A DNA stretch of 64,000 bases from Trametes villosa (taxonomy: Eukaryota > Basidiomycota > Agaricomycetes > Polyporales > Polyporaceae). The stretch's first letter is position 1. The number at the start of each line of letters is the position of its first letter. Location of the stretch: assembly GCA_002964805.2 (NCBI GenBank), contig PUDQ02000016.1, positions 124,001 to 188,000 of the forward strand. Reading direction: 5' to 3'. Positions 12,802 through 26,584 of this stretch are shown in pieces. The notes beneath the pieces were generated by a model that worked only from the letters and a program-made list of their open reading frames with translations, made no database searches and was not told where the DNA came from. Both the position numbers and the translations under genes were made by a program.

Positions 12802-13461
12802 ATGACCACCTACGAGTACAAGTCGCCTCTCCAGGGATACGAGAACGCGGAGCCTCTCCCAACGACATTCAATGCGGACGGCAAGTCGTACTACAACCCC
12901 CCTGGCCCCCGCTCGGCGGCGTACGATCAGTTCCCCGCGCCGATCGACTCATCGAACAATGGTTTCGACTTCCACAGTGAGCTTTACATGTCTGGAATCC
13001 GAGATCGTGCGAGAGCTAATGCATGTTCTCAGTTTACTATCATCCCAACTCGCCGAAGGAGGTCAAGCACGCGGCAGAGTTGCATGAGCGCATTCGACGC
13101 GAATTCCCAGAGGTTCGTGCACACTTTGCCCGCAATTTGACACGGGACGTCGCTGATAGTGGTCTTCATCAGTTCCGCGTATACAAGCTGTGGGACAAGG
13201 CCGTCGGCCCTCATCCTGTGCCTATGTTCGAGGTGAACGTGTTCAACCCGCATCAGACTGGCACGTTCTTCTCGTGGCTCGTGGTTAACCGCGGCCCTCT
13301 TTCGTACGTCATGTTCCCTGTGTTCCGATAATCCACTCATTGAACAAATATGCCTCAGGGTTCTCGTTCACCCGAACACGGGCGAGGCGTTCAAGGACCA
13401 TACGGAGCTCGCTACGTGGATGGGCAAGCCGTACCCACTGTACGTTGACATGCTGAAGTAG
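12802..13461 (+). CDS. DOPA 4,5-dioxygenase family protein
   Basis: Small cupin-like extradiol dioxygenase family (PF08883), named for the DOPA 4,5-dioxygenase that opens the DOPA ring for betalain-type pigments. Most fungal members have no tested substrate. Exons 12802-12976, 13033-13112, 13173-13303 and 13359-13461 code 162 residues. Family marks: the first metal-ligand His region at FDFHIYYHPNS, made by the first splice; GPHPVPMFEVNVF; and VLVHPNTGEAFKDHTELATW near the C-terminus, with the conserved His residues. Length fits single-domain members. The N-terminal about 55 residues are polar and variable. Cytosolic location is inferred, as no signal peptide is visible. Confidence 0.88.
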
Positions 13462-13719
13462 TTCTAGCGTCGCATCTATTGTCTCGGTATGCTCGCTTGA
13501 GCCCATGTAATTTTATGACTCGTTGGAGAGCCAAGCAACATCGGCAGTGCTCGCCGTCGATGCACATCCCGTGAGGAATCGATTCATTGCGCGCACATCA
13601 ACACCATTGACAGGAGCTTCGCTCGCGAGGGCAAGAGATGAAAAGAAATTATCTAATAAACAATACTAATACACCCAGTACAAGAGATACAGAGACAAGA
13701 CAATCGACACCCACACCCC

Positions 13720-15085
<1,366 letters not shown>

Positions 15086-15875
15086 AGGGCTTCTCGGGTC
15101 TCGTTCTTTGTTTATTTCCTTGTATCATTATGTAGTGTATAACAGCGGGTTCTCTAATCGAGTGGTTGTCGAAACACATACGCTGGGAGTCGTCATCGGC
15201 GTGCTCATGTTCACCAGGCTTCGAACGGTACCTTGGAGTATCTGAGGTAATTGGCCCATTGTAAAGGTACTTCTGGGCGAGCATCGCATCGGTTAGTACT
15301 TCTTGGAACTTCTGCCTAGCCTTCTACCCATTTCTCTAGAGAACTCGTCTGCGCAGTGGGCGAGCCATAACGATCACCACATGCATGCATCAATGTTGGT
15401 CCCAAAGCCCGCCTGATCCGGCTGTAGCCTGAAGACATGAGACCGACGAAGGTGCACCGGCGACGGCGTACAGCCGGTCAACGTCTGCTGACCCTCGAGC
15501 TGCAGCCACAGGGATGCATCACGGCTACTGCGGGTGCCACTGCCGTTGTTTTCACGCTGCACCGAGAGTTCTCTTCTCGGGTGGGTGGTTGGGATCTTCG
15601 CGGTACACACAGATTTACAGGATCCCGGCAACCCCATCGCAAAGCTCAAGACAAGCGTTCGGTCACCGAGGACGAGAGCGAATCCGTGGAGAGGACAGCC
15701 GCGCAATGATGCGGGGAGGCGCCAATCGGGACCGCCGATCTCATATCACATGCCGGCTAAACGGGCGCGAGAACGACGGCCGGACACCGACCCCAGCTCC
15801 CTCCTTAAAGCTCTCAGCCTCTTTCCTGTCGCCCCCACATTCCCTGTCACCCCCTCTCCTCGTACATCCTCCGCC
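15086..15875. other. Intergenic, H4 3' UTR to nitronate monooxygenase promoter
   Basis: 790 bases with no supported gene. Open frames here are short and lack motifs. A C/T-rich leader at about 15795-15875 immediately precedes the next ATG and is probably its 5' UTR. Confidence 0.45.
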
Positions 15876-17217
15876 ATGGCCACCATTACGACCCCTCTCA
15901 CCAAGCTCTTCAAGATTCAGCACCCCATCCTGCTTGCAGGTGAGCACCGCCGTATACCGCTCACGCGAGACGACGTGGTCTAAACGCGGTCTCCTGGCGC
16001 GCAGGCATGAACGTCGCTGCCGGTCCGGAGTTGGCGGCTGCTGTCACCAACGCGGGCGGCCTTGGTGTTATTGGAGGTGTCGGTTACACTCCCAAGATTC
16101 TGCGCGCGCAGGTATGCACAGTTGAAGCCCAAGTCAAAACCGGTTGCCTCACTCACGCGTCCCCTCGCAGATCAAGGCTCTGAAGGACGACCTGGTTGAC
16201 AAGAACGCGCCTTTCGGTGTCGATCTCCTGCTTCCCCAGGTCGGAGGCAACGCGCGCAAGACCAACGTGAGTAGCATTCACCCCCCTGTCACTTCGACCA
16301 ACATACTAAACGGGCCGCAGTACGACTACACCAAGGGCCAGCTGCCCGATCTGCTCGACGTCATCATCGACGAGAAGGCTTCGCTCTTCGTCTGCGCTGT
16401 CGGCGTTCCCCCGAAGTGGGCGGTTGACAAGCTCCACCAGGCGGGCATCCCCGTGATGAACGTGAGTGCACCTCCGATCGCATCGCGAAGGGCGTGTAAT
16501 GAAGCCCGCACCACAGATGGTTGGCCACCCGAAGCACGTCACGAAGGCGCTGGACGTCGGCTGCGACCTCATCTGCGCGCAGGCGGGCGAGGGCGGCGGC
16601 CACACGGGCGACGTGCCCGCGTCGCTGCTCATCCCCGCATGCGTTGACATCTGCAAGGGCCGCAAGTCGCCTCTGACGGGCGAGCCCGTGTACGTCATCG
16701 GGGCCGGCGCCGTGTACGACGGCCGCAGCCTTGCCGCGAACCTCGCGTGGGGCGCGCAGGCCGTGTGGGTCGGCACGCGTTTCGTCGCGTCCAAGGAGGC
16801 GGGTGCGCCCAAGGCGCACAAGGAGGCGGTCCTGAGCGCCGGGTATGAGGATGCCGTTACGACGCTCATCTACACCGGTCGTCCCCTCCGCGTCCGGAGG
16901 ACACCTTACGTTGATGACTGGTACGCCTTTCCCTCAGCTTTCTGGAGATTCGTGCTCATTCTCACCTCGTTTTTAGGAACAACAACCGTCAGGCTGAGAT
17001 CAAGGAGCTCACCTCCAAGGGTATCCTCCCGTACGAGCACGATCTCAAGGACCACCCCGAGAAGTCGCTGGAGGCGCGCGCGTGGCTCATCGGGCGTGTC
17101 GCTGCGCTCATCCACGAAGTCCTTCCTGCGAAGGAGATCGTGGACAACATGGTCAACGACGCGGCGAAGATCCTGCAGGAGAACGCGGCGAAGGTGTCCG
17201 TGAAGGCTAAGCTATAG
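15876..17217 (+). CDS. Nitronate monooxygenase (2-nitropropane dioxygenase family)
   Basis: FMN-dependent TIM-barrel enzyme that oxidises alkyl nitronates, such as propionate-3-nitronate, to carbonyl compounds and nitrite. Its main role is detoxification. Exons 15876-15939, 16005-16111, 16171-16266, 16321-16461, 16517-16920 and 16977-17217 code 350 residues, the normal length. Visible marks: IQHPILLAGMNVAAGPELAA at the N-terminus, with the Met-rich FMN loop; NAGGLGVIGGVGYTP; QAGEGGGHTGD with the catalytic-site His; VIGAGAVYDGRSLAA; and WGAQAVWVGTRFVAS for phosphate binding. Some PF03060 proteins have other substrates, so the exact reaction is inferred. No targeting signal is seen. Confidence 0.92.
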
Positions 17218-18278
17218 TATTTACGCCACGGCGGTCCGTGTAATGTGCCCTTAGTCTGTTCGTTTAGTAGGATCTCCTGCATATTGATCGCTCATGTTTG
17301 TGAAACCACACAATCCCGCCTGTGCGACCACTGGGATCGCGCGCGACTGTTTATGGGACCTCGGTGCTGCGCTCGTCAGAACTCCTTTCCTCGACGCCCT
17401 GTCATCATTGAGAGTGTCACTGCTGATCAACGGTGTTCTGCTGTGTTATATAAGACTCTCGCGTGACAAATAACAGAACGAGTACAACGCGCGGCTTGTG
17501 AGAGTTCCACATACCAGCGTTGTGGCCAACGCTCGTCAATATAGCTAAGTGCTCAGTTGTACTACTACCAGTGCCAAGTGGTGTGGGCCGGGACAAGCCT
17601 CTCTTTGTGAGCCTCGGGCGCCTAAGTGACGCGACGATCACGTGAAGTTGAAACCGCGTCGTGAGCGCTTGTTCAATCTCTCCCGACAGCCACCACCTCC
17701 CGAGCTCCTTCTGTCCACGCCGTTGCGCCGCATCTTTACACACATACTCGAACTCCCTGGCTGGCATTGACTTACATCAACGGTTTGCGCTACTCACTGT
17801 GAACAAATCTGCCGACTACCGTCTGCTATTCCTAGTCAGTGGAGAGCTCTTGAACAGCTGTGGCTGTAAGGCAGGACCGATACATATCTCTTGGTAAGTC
17901 TGACAATCACTGTATGGATTCATGTATTGCATGATAGCCAACTACGTTGTGCCTGCTCATGGGCATCGCAGTCCAAGAGGTATCACGTACCAGAGGAGTG
18001 GCATGAGACCACCCGTCCAATGATGTCCCTCCTGTACATTGTGCTGCCCTCATCAAGGTATCGCCTGTCGTGTCGCTTCATAGTGACGGGTGCATGTATC
18101 AATCTTGTCAACCGGCTGCTCGTCTTCTGCGAGCACAGGCCGTGCCTAGTGAACTATGGGTCCTCCCAAGTGGTCTCGCTACAAACATACCTGCAGCAGC
18201 TTTAGTCTCAGTGCTAATATTCCGTCCTACTTGCAGGGTCTACTAAGGGCTACGCAATATTTGAAGTCGTAATAAGCC
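17218..18278. other. Intergenic; probable 5' UTR with intron of the next gene
   Basis: No separate coding gene is supported. The later part looks like the leader of the spindle pole body gene. A GTAAGT donor near 17894 and a TTGCAG acceptor near 18235 could bound a 5' UTR intron of about 340 bases, just before the ATG at 18279. This is inference from splice-like motifs only. Confidence 0.35.
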
Positions 18279-21200
18279 ATGGCCAATCTTCTCGAAACGC
18301 CGTCAAGAGTATGGCGTCGCATCCAGGTCGACCAAGACAGAGACATGCCGTCCCTACCTTCGCTCCCAGCCTTTGACGATTCCGCCGACCCTCAGACGAT
18401 CTTGGATCAAAGCAGCGAAGGGGATATCCAGATAGCCTCACCAATACATTCCACCCCAGCCGCTCTCTCACATGCAGCCTCCACCATACGGGCACCCTCC
18501 AGTACCTCCAGCACGGCTCGCTTTGCGCACTCTCTGGCATCCCGCCCCACGAAATCCTCCTTATCTGTCTCGCGAGGGTCAGGGCCTGTCCCGCCGAGAG
18601 AAGAGAGCTTTGACATCAGCTCCATTCCAAGTCTGCCTGACACGCGCTACCCGCACGAAGATATGGACATTCGCAGCAGTGATCAGGAGACGGAAGACAG
18701 TTCCGTCCCCGAAGCCTACCTTCCACCAGCCCTTGACGACAACGCAGATCCTGAATTTGACTTGTCAGACGCCCTGCAGTCTGTCAGTCGCTCCAACTCG
18801 CCGGATCCGGTAGAACGGGGGACACCCCGCAGGAAGTCGGAGTATGACTACTCCGTGAGCCTACGGTCGGAGCCGAAGGTATGTTTTGGCCCGTTTTGCA
18901 CGGTGTAGAGGCTGATCATTCGCAGGCATCTCCTTTCGACAAACTGCGCAACATCTCTTTCCGGCGACCACTTTCACGCACCAGAACACCTTCCCTCACA
19001 AGAACAACGTCCTCCCCAACTTCGTCTACATCCAACTCTACGCCACACAGTACGCGGTCGAGTGGATGGCAGCGCGCCGAGACCGACCCTCCGCTGGCTG
19101 CCCTGGCGGTACCACTACCCCGTTCGGCGACAGCTTCACCCGCTGTGCCACCACACGTGGAAGAGCGGGACCTCACGCAGATGAGCCTCGGCTCTGCTTT
19201 CCTGAGCGACAGTGAAGATCACCAGCATTCAGTGCACGACACAGAAGTACTCCCGGAGATCTCTCAGAGCCAGCATCAGGCTAGCCCGGCCAGCGATCGA
19301 CACCCAGCAAGCGATGCAAGCGACCACTACTCTCAGCACTCGAGAGAGCCAACGTTCTCGTCGGAGGAAGCTCAGTCTGCGGACCTCAACGGTAGTGCGG
19401 GTAGCGGTGCGGGCAGAAACATGCGCTCTCCGACACCTCTGTCTGTGGCGTTCTCATCCCCAGCCTCGGCGCTTTTCACTCCCACTCCAGCCTTTCAGGC
19501 TCGGCCGAGGGCCCGTTTTGGCGCACCGTTGCCCTCTACCACCCCACAGCTGCCGACCACGACGCCCCAGCAACAGCAGGTACATTTCGATACGGACGAG
19601 ACGCCAAAGCAATATGCCTACGAGCCTGAGGATCACGATGAAGAGGAAGTCCGTGACGCGTACCCTACTGGCGAGGATCCTGCGACCCCTCACGCGCACA
19701 AGCGTTCATTCCTCCTTTCCGTGATCAACTCCACTGCTCGTCCTCGACTTCGTTATCCGACGCCTCATCCAGGCGACCCCCGCGAAGGGTCGCAGTCGCC
19801 TGAGTCACAACCCGCACCGCAAGCCACCCCAGGCGTACCCCTCCGTAAAGCCTTCGCAGGTATAACTCCGCGCCCAGCCGTGGCGAAGCGAGCGCGCCTC
19901 TCGCATCCGCTCACCCAGACATGGAATGTCGCCTCCGACTCTGGCTCGGGCTCGGAGTCTCCCTACGACCACGCGATGGACCGCGCGTCCTTCGTCTCGA
20001 CCGCGTCCTCGCACGACCTGACGACGCACGCGCGCGCGAACGCATCCTTCGACCCCGTCATGGGCCTCGGCGATCGCGGGCACGGCGTCGGCCGCTTCAA
20101 CGCCGGCAAGCTGAACTCGTACCTCCACGGGCTCAACCGCCGCCTGCAGGAGGAGAACGAGATGCTCGTCGGCCGCCTGCGCGCGTTCGAAGAGAAGTAC
20201 GGGCGGGATGTCGAGGGCTCGCCTGCATCGGCTCCCGTTTCGTCTTCGTCGGCGACGCCTGCGTGGGATCCGCCTCACAGTCGGCGCACGAGCGGTGGAC
20301 GGCGGGTCAGTGCGGGGCCGGCTCTCGGGCTGGGCGATGTTACCGAGGAGGACGTCGCCGAAGCGTGGTTGGAAGAGAAGGCTGCGCTCGAAGAGGTGAT
20401 CGACGAGATCAAGGAGGAGCTCGAGTCCTGTAACGCCGGCAAGACGAAGGCGGAAGAGGCGCTACAGGCTGAGAGAGCCGAACGCGCACGAGACAAGGAC
20501 CGGTGGCGCGAGCGCATGGTCGAGGTCGAGAAGGGTGTCGAGGGCATCGTCGCCGACCTCGAGAAGCGCCTCAGCGAGGCGGAAGTGGCGGCCAAGCGCG
20601 TGGAAGAGGAACGGTCGGAGGACGTGAAGGACGCTGAGCGTCGTCTTGCCGTCGTGCAGGTCGAGAAGGAGGTGCTCGCGGAGCGGCTGAAGAAGGCGGA
20701 GAGTGCCCTGGAGAGCGGGCGCGAGCTCGGCGCTGAGGTCAACGAGGCGAACGAGCGGCTCGCCCAGGTGCAAGGCGAGTTACAGAACACGCTGCGGCAG
20801 GTCAAGGAGCTCGAGGACGAGGTTATGCGCGCGGACGAGCGGCTAGACGACTCCGAGGCCGCGCTGCAGGCGGAACGGAAGCGTACCGCGGCGCTGGAAG
20901 AAGAGCTCCGAGACAAGATGGAGGAGCTCTCCAATGCCGTATACCAGACCGAACGCCTCGAGGAGGAGATCCGCAAGGTTCGAGCGAAGCTCCGGGAAGC
21001 TGAAGATGCAGCGGCGCAGTACGAGGCAGATGCCGCAGCAGATAACCGTCGCATTCAAGACCTGGAGCACCAGCTCGCAGCCGCTCAAGACAACGCCAAC
21101 CAGCTCACGGCCGAGCTCGAGCAGGAGCAGCAGGACAATGACCGTCTTGTGGAGGACGCTGAACGGGCATCGGAGCTCGCGCGGCAGATGGAGACAGCAC

Positions 21201-23970
21201 TCGAGGCGGCGGAGAAGAAGATGCTCGCAGATGAACAGGAGGTTGCGACCTTGAAAGCGACCATCGCGTCTCTCGAGCGTGCCGCGGAGAAGCAACAGGA
21301 GCGCTCTGTCTCCCAGCTGGGTCCTTCACAGAGTGCCGTTGCTCGCGACCTGCAGGCGGAAGTCGAGGCATTGGAGGACGAGCTCGATGACGCCCACAAG
21401 GAGATCGCGCGCCTGCAGACGATAGTCGCTCAGTCCCCCGCTCGCAAGGCCATCGAGAACGCGAAGGATGCCCGCATCGAGCTGCTCGAGAAGGAGAAGG
21501 AGGACCTCCTCGAGCGCCTCAAGTCTACCAAGAACCAGAGCGGTCTCTTTGGCACTCCCAGCAGACTCATCAACGGGAGCAACATGTCGCCGATGCACCG
21601 GCAACTGCTCAACATGTCGCTCAAGAGCCCCAAGACACCCGGCGGCCCTCTCCGAGACGTACGTAAAATGTACTCCTGACGACGAGTTATGTTCTGACGT
21701 GGCTTCCAGCTATCGTGGCTTCAAAGCACCATGCAAGACCCGTCGATGACTCCCCTTGTGACCGAGCTCGCGCGGCTGCAGCAGGAGTTGGATCGCGCAA
21801 ACGCCAGCATCGACGACAAGCTCGACCGTCTCGAAGATGCGGGGCTCGGCGTTGTCGACTTGACGCAACAGCTCGAAGATGCGCGAGACCACATCAACGC
21901 TCTGGAGGACGAGATCGCGCGGATGACTCGCAAGGAGGAGCGGAGGATCCGCCGCATGCAGCGCCTCAGATGCGCGAAGTGTAGAACCAAGATCGATATG
22001 CGTGGGTTCGAGAGCGCAGCCGATGCCGATGAGAGGTACGTGGCGACGGATACTAGACTCTAACTTTTGGCTGAGTAGTTGCTAGCTCTATCCTCGAGGC
22101 TTCCACCATGAGCCTGCCGGCGGAGCCGCCAACGCCTCCCACGAGGACAACCGAAGCACTACGCTCAGAGTTGAGGGAGGTTAATGCCCAGCTGGACGGC
22201 ATGAGACGCGCATGGGAAGAAGAGAGGAGCAGGATCATGGGGGAGAACGCTGTCCTTCAAGACGCTGCTTCTCGGCTCAATGCGGAGATTCGTAACGCCA
22301 AGGACGAGATCCGCAAATACGCAGAGGCTGAACGCCGCGGCGAAAAGGCTCGCGCTGGGATTGAGGGCGTGAGTTATCGCCTCTCTTCTTCACCTCAAGC
22401 ATAGCTGACGAACCTGAACAGGAGCTGGAGAAGGCGAGGCTCATGATGGCCGAGCTTGAAGCCGAGCTGAAGGCTGAGCGGAGTCGCCTGCGGGCGCTGA
22501 CCGCTGAGCAGACAAAGGCTCAGAGGGAGAAGGAAGCTACCCTGCTTGACTTGCGCCGCACTGAATCCGTACGTTGAGGCGCAGCATATATCTAGCTCTT
22601 GCTAACAGCGAACGCTACGCAGGATATGGCAGACGTGCGGGATCAACTACAGCAGCTCAAGCAGGAGAACCATGAGCTCGAGAAGGAGCTGCGCAGTACG
22701 CACTGCATCCTGCTAACGATGAAGATGTTACTGACACGGCGATGTAGGCAATGCCACCGCCGAGCAGAAGGCTCGTCTCCTCGAGGCCAGGGTTTCCGAG
22801 AACCTCGGGAACATGGAGCAGTTGCGCCAGGAACGCTCCATGCTCGCCGCAGACCACAAGGACCTCCAGCGCCGTTACTCGAAAGCATCCGAGGTTTGCT
22901 TTCATAGTTTTACCTCACTGCCGGTCACTAACATCCCGCTATAGGAGGTCGCTCGGCTGAAGAGCGAATATGCCGCCTCCCAGACGTCGCACGACAACCG
23001 GCGACACGAGCTGGACCTGCGCGTACTCGAGATCGAAGATCTTCGCCGTGCGCTCTCCACCCAGGCATCCGAGCTCGAGCGAGTTGAGGCGGAGAAGGCG
23101 CGTCTGTCTGCCGAGAAAGGCGACGTCGCGCGCACTGTTGCTGCGCTCGAGGCGGACCTGCGCCGCGTCCGGCGGGATGCGGAGGCGTTCGGTCGCGACC
23201 TGAAGGCGCTCCGCGCGCAGAAGGACAAGTCCGAAACGGAGCGCAAGGAGGAGCGTGCCGCGGCAGCGCGCGCTCAGAAACAGGCGCAGGCGCAGCTCCG
23301 CGTCCTGAAGGAGGAGCTTGACGGCCAGAAGGAGCAGGCGCGCGAGTGGCAAGGCCATGTCTGTGCTGCGTAAGCGGTCTTGCCTATGCTTCCACAGCGG
23401 CAGGGACTGACGGACATGCAGGGATGACGGCCAGCTCGTGGCGCTCCGGCAGCAGCACAACAAGGAGTGCAAGGGGCTCATGGTGCAGATCCGCTACCTG
23501 AAGGCGAAGTACACGCGTGAGTACGTGTTCCGCTGCGATCTCGGCTACCAGAAGCAGTACCTGCTCGTCTTGATGGCGCGCCTCGAACGAAAGTGAGTAG
23601 CCCTTCGAGCATGCGGCGAATTGAATTCTGAAGAGCGTCAACTGTGTATAGGGAGGAGAAGATCCTCGCGGCCATCGCGCGCATCGGGTACCTTTCCGTC
23701 CCTTCGAACTCTGCCCCATCCAGGAGCAAGCACAAGACGCTGCGAAGCGTCGTGCAATCCGTCATGTTCATCAACCGCTCCAGGTATGTCATCAACCGCC
23801 TTCAACCGAATACGGGAGCAAAAAAACTCATACTTCTTGACAGACGTGCTGGTGAGCAGTGGAGGCAGCAGCGAGCCGCAAAGCCCGCCATAGAAGCTGC
23901 GCTCCAAGAAGTCCGCAAACGCAGAGCCGCGAACGGCCCCTCCAGCTCAGCGGGCAAATCGAGTTCATGA
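18279..23970 (+). CDS. Pericentrin/Pcp1/Spc110-like spindle pole body protein with PACT domain
   Basis: Large scaffold that should tether gamma-tubulin complexes to the spindle pole body. Eleven exons: 18279-18878, 18926-21658, 21710-22035, 22086-22368, 22422-22568, 22623-22695, 22748-22893, 22945-23369, 23422-23592, 23652-23783 and 23844-23970, total 1720 residues, all phase-closed. Residues 1 to about 560 are Ser/Pro-rich and disordered with many SP/TP sites. A short helix (KLNSYLHGLNRRLQEENEML) could be a CM1-like gamma-tubulin-complex docking segment; this is uncertain. From about 650 to 1590 there is almost continuous heptad coiled coil. The C-terminus has the PACT signature: YLKAKYTREYVFRCDLGYQ, then KQYLLVLMARLER and ILAAIARIGY, the calmodulin-binding centrosome-targeting module. 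The family call rests on PACT plus architecture, as coiled-coil similarity alone is not informative. Confidence 0.85.
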
Positions 23971-24187
23971 TTGGCGCTGTCGCGCCCCGCCCTCTGCTTT
24001 GGACGTTGTATTGTTATCCGACCCGCGCCACCCCAATATCTTGCATCTAGTGTTAATGTCGTGTAGCTGTACTCCGCGCGGATACCGTGTAATTATATTA
24101 GAACCAGGCGAGCGCCGTGTATATATGACCCTACAATATCAGGAAACCAGCAAGTCCATCCGTGCGCAATGTCTCGGCATGTGTTCG

Positions 24188-25351
24188 CTATGGGCTTGCA
24201 CCAGGAGGAGGCGGTCCCGAGCGTCCCTTCGCCGCAGACGAAATGACGCGGAAGCCGTCCTTCGCGAAGACGTAGGACGCGCCGCTCCAGATGGTCGTGC
24301 CTGCGACAATCCACCTGTGGCACCATGTGAGCAAGTTGAACACACCAGGCGGGAGACAGAACATACTGGAGTGCTTGGAGCGGAAGGCTGATGTCGAGCG
24401 GGAGTATGGGGCTGACGGTCGCCGTACCCATCAGCAGCAACTGCAACGCTGTGTTGACCTGGAACCCAGATTAGCCGAATCCAAGGAATGTACACACGCA
24501 CATACCTTGCTGATTCCTGTCGGATGGACCTCAGCAGAGGGGATACCAAAGTCCCAGTATAGGGCGAACGTTTTCTGTGGGGTATGGTCACGTGATGCAG
24601 CGGCATGGGGAAAAGGTCCAGCTCACAGGTGGAGGCAGAGACGTGTAACGGATGTAAAACGCGGTGAGACTGAGAAGGACGTCGCGCCCGAGGATGATGG
24701 CAGCAAGGGGGACTGGCGTTCGCATGTTGAGCATCAGCATTCTGAGGACGTGATGAGTATAGACGGCACACACCGGGTATGAGGCCCTTGACCGCGAGCG
24801 TGATGGTCAGCGTCGTCATCAGCGCCTTGTCCGCAGCGGGGTCGAGGATCGTCCCAAGGACGGAGCCCATATTGTATTTCCGGGCTAGCCATCCGTCGAC
24901 CTTGCAAACGCCAAAGCCGGTTCTAGTCGAACGTTCACTCGCGCATGAAGGGAGAAACGCGAACCAGGTCTGTCAGGCCCGCATACACCAGCAGGCCTGT
25001 CGCGAGGTGGAAGTTGTCGTTCACGATCGCCCAGCCGAGGACAGGACACGCGACTATGCGGGAGAGCGTGAGGAGGTTGGGCACGGTGTAGATGTTCTCC
25101 CTGACTATCGCTGTCGCTGCTTTCTCCGGTGCGTCATCTTTCTGCGGTGGGTTCGAGTGGTTCGTGGGAGGTCGCGAGAGGTCGCGGAGAGTAGAGTAGA
25201 CAGAGAAGGAGCGAGAGTGCAGATGCGGAACCCGTTGCGCGCGGATACCGGCGGATTGTAGGAGAGTTCCTCGCCATGCTGAACGACGAAGGCTTCCAAA
25301 TTCAACCTTCAAGCACAAAGCTCTCGACTGTGTAGCAGCGCGAAGAGCCAT
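24188..25351 (-). CDS. Cardiolipin synthase (CDP-alcohol phosphatidyltransferase), mitochondrial
   Basis: Joins CDP-diacylglycerol and phosphatidylglycerol to make cardiolipin in the inner mitochondrial membrane. Exons in gene order: 25351-24965, 24900-24774, 24712-24627, 24574-24506, 24458-24367 and 24314-24188, total 295 residues. The N-terminus (MALRAATQSRALCLK...) is basic and Ser/Arg-rich, fitting a mitochondrial presequence. The CDP-OH phosphotransferase motif D-G-x2-A-R-x8-G-x3-D-x3-D is complete (from DGWLARKY to LDPAADK) and begins exactly after the first splice. IPVPLAAIILGRDV, formed across the second splice, and ISKVNTALQLLLMG match the cardiolipin synthase subfamily rather than phosphatidylglycerophosphate synthase. 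Hydrophobic segments fit four or five membrane spans. It converges with the spindle pole body gene, 217 bases apart. Confidence 0.93.
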
Positions 25352-25524
25352 TCGATCGCTCAACAGAGGTGTACGAGTCGGCAAGAGTGTAGCAGCAGAG
25401 TTTAAGCCGAGGGTAAGTGTGATCGGCGTGCCAGGCTACGAACGGCGCCGGCGCAGCGGGACGAACGTCATAGTGCCGAGTAAAACAGTCGCGATACAAT
25501 GGCCCATTTTAGGCATCTGATAAC

Positions 25525-25595
25525 GGCCGCCTGGCGAAATGGCATCGCGTCTGACTACGAATCAGGAGATTGCAGGTTCGACCCCTGCGGTGGTC
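25525..25595 (+). tRNA. tRNA-Arg (anticodon ACG)
   Basis: Full cloverleaf without intron. Acceptor stem GGCCGCC pairs with GGTGGTC using two G-U pairs. D arm is GCG/CGC. The anticodon loop CTACGAA (25555-25561) has anticodon ACG at 25557-25559, read as inosine-CG for CGU codons. The T arm GCAGG-TTCGACC-CCTGC is perfect. A T-run just downstream (from about 25599) is the RNA polymerase III terminator. An identical copy lies at 28906-28976 on the other strand. Confidence 0.95.
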
Positions 25596-25596
25596 A

Positions 25597-26040
25597 TTGT
25601 TTTTCCGGCCCACTCCTGCGCAGTGTGCACCCCAGCCGGTCACCCAAATGATTACCAGGCACACAGGGACCCACAAACGATTGCTTTTTCACACAGCGTC
25701 CCAGCAGCGTCCGACGCAATTTTCTTGCTGATTCTTGTGATCATCGTCGAAAGCGTATCAACTTTGGTAATATTGGGAGGATGTATGACTGTATGTACAT
25801 TGTTATTCTACAGTACTGAAAACTCGAAGAGTCAAAAGCATGCGAAAGCGAAAGAAGATATGCTACAGGGGACAACGAGAGCGTAATGAGCAATATGGAT
25901 ACAGTGTGGAATGCAGATGATGAGTCAAAAGTCATGGAAAGCAAGCGCGATGAGCAAGAAAGCAAGAAAGCATCCGACTGCGAGAAACGTCGGGAGACGC
26001 CACCGTGCGGTTTTCGGCCGACCGGCATGTGTGCACCTCT
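25597..26040. other. Intergenic, nothing recognised
   Basis: Moderately A/T-rich for this window. It holds the tRNA terminator and probably the 3' UTR of the small minus-strand gene. No motif was seen. Confidence 0.4.
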
Positions 26041-26584
26041 TCACGCGGCGCACAGGCGTTTGAGGGCGCGTTTGACGGCGAGCGCGAGTTCCTGCAAGTG
26101 CACACGGAGGATCAGAGCATGCGCACAGAGACAGGTGAGCACGTCGCCCACCACCACCAACGCAGTCAGTCCGCGCTGCTTCTCCGAGTCATCGAGGGCC
26201 AGCGCGCGCCCCAGGTTTGCCACGTCCTCCCAGCTCCCGTCCTCGGCCACGTCGCTCCCGCCGTTCCCCGCGTCCTACGCCCGCACGTTAACTTCTCCGT
26301 TGGCCATCTCCGCCGTGTCCGGGAACACTCACCGCGTACCCGTCGCCTTCCTGACCCCCCTCCGACGGGACCCCGCCAACGCCTCCATACTCCGCCGTCA
26401 TCTACGGGTGCAAACGCGCACACCCGTCGCGGCCTTGAGTTCCGGGAAGGGTACGACTTTTGTGAGGCTTCGCAAGACTCACCATGAAAAGACTGGCTCG
26501 CTGGGTACGGCGACCAGACTGGGAGTACGGATGATAGCGGCGGCCGTGGCTCTCGCGGTAGCTGGGGAGGCGGGAAGAGGCCAT
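26041..26584 (-). CDS. Unrecognised small spliced protein (117 residues)
   Basis: I do not recognise the family. Four exons in gene order, 26584-26483, 26401-26333, 26274-26143 and 26091-26041, are each a multiple of three, joined by GT-AG introns, and give one frame without stops. The N-terminus MASSRLPSYRESHGRRYHPY is Ser/Arg/Tyr-rich. A Gly-rich middle (GGVGGVPSEGGQEGDGYA) follows. The C-terminal part looks folded and helical: WEDVANLGRALALDDSEKQR, then GLTALVVVGD spliced to ELALAVKRALKRLCAA and stop. No signal peptide or membrane span. Support is exon phasing and protein-like composition, strongest for exons 3 and 4. Exon 1 and the start are less certain. It lies between the two inverted tRNA-Arg genes. 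Confidence 0.45.

Noticed and set aside
20275..21054. Minus-strand Ser-rich 259-codon frame
   Set aside because: Antisense of the coiled-coil exon of the spindle pole body gene. Glu/Lys/Leu heptad codons read backwards give Ser/Arg/Leu repeats.
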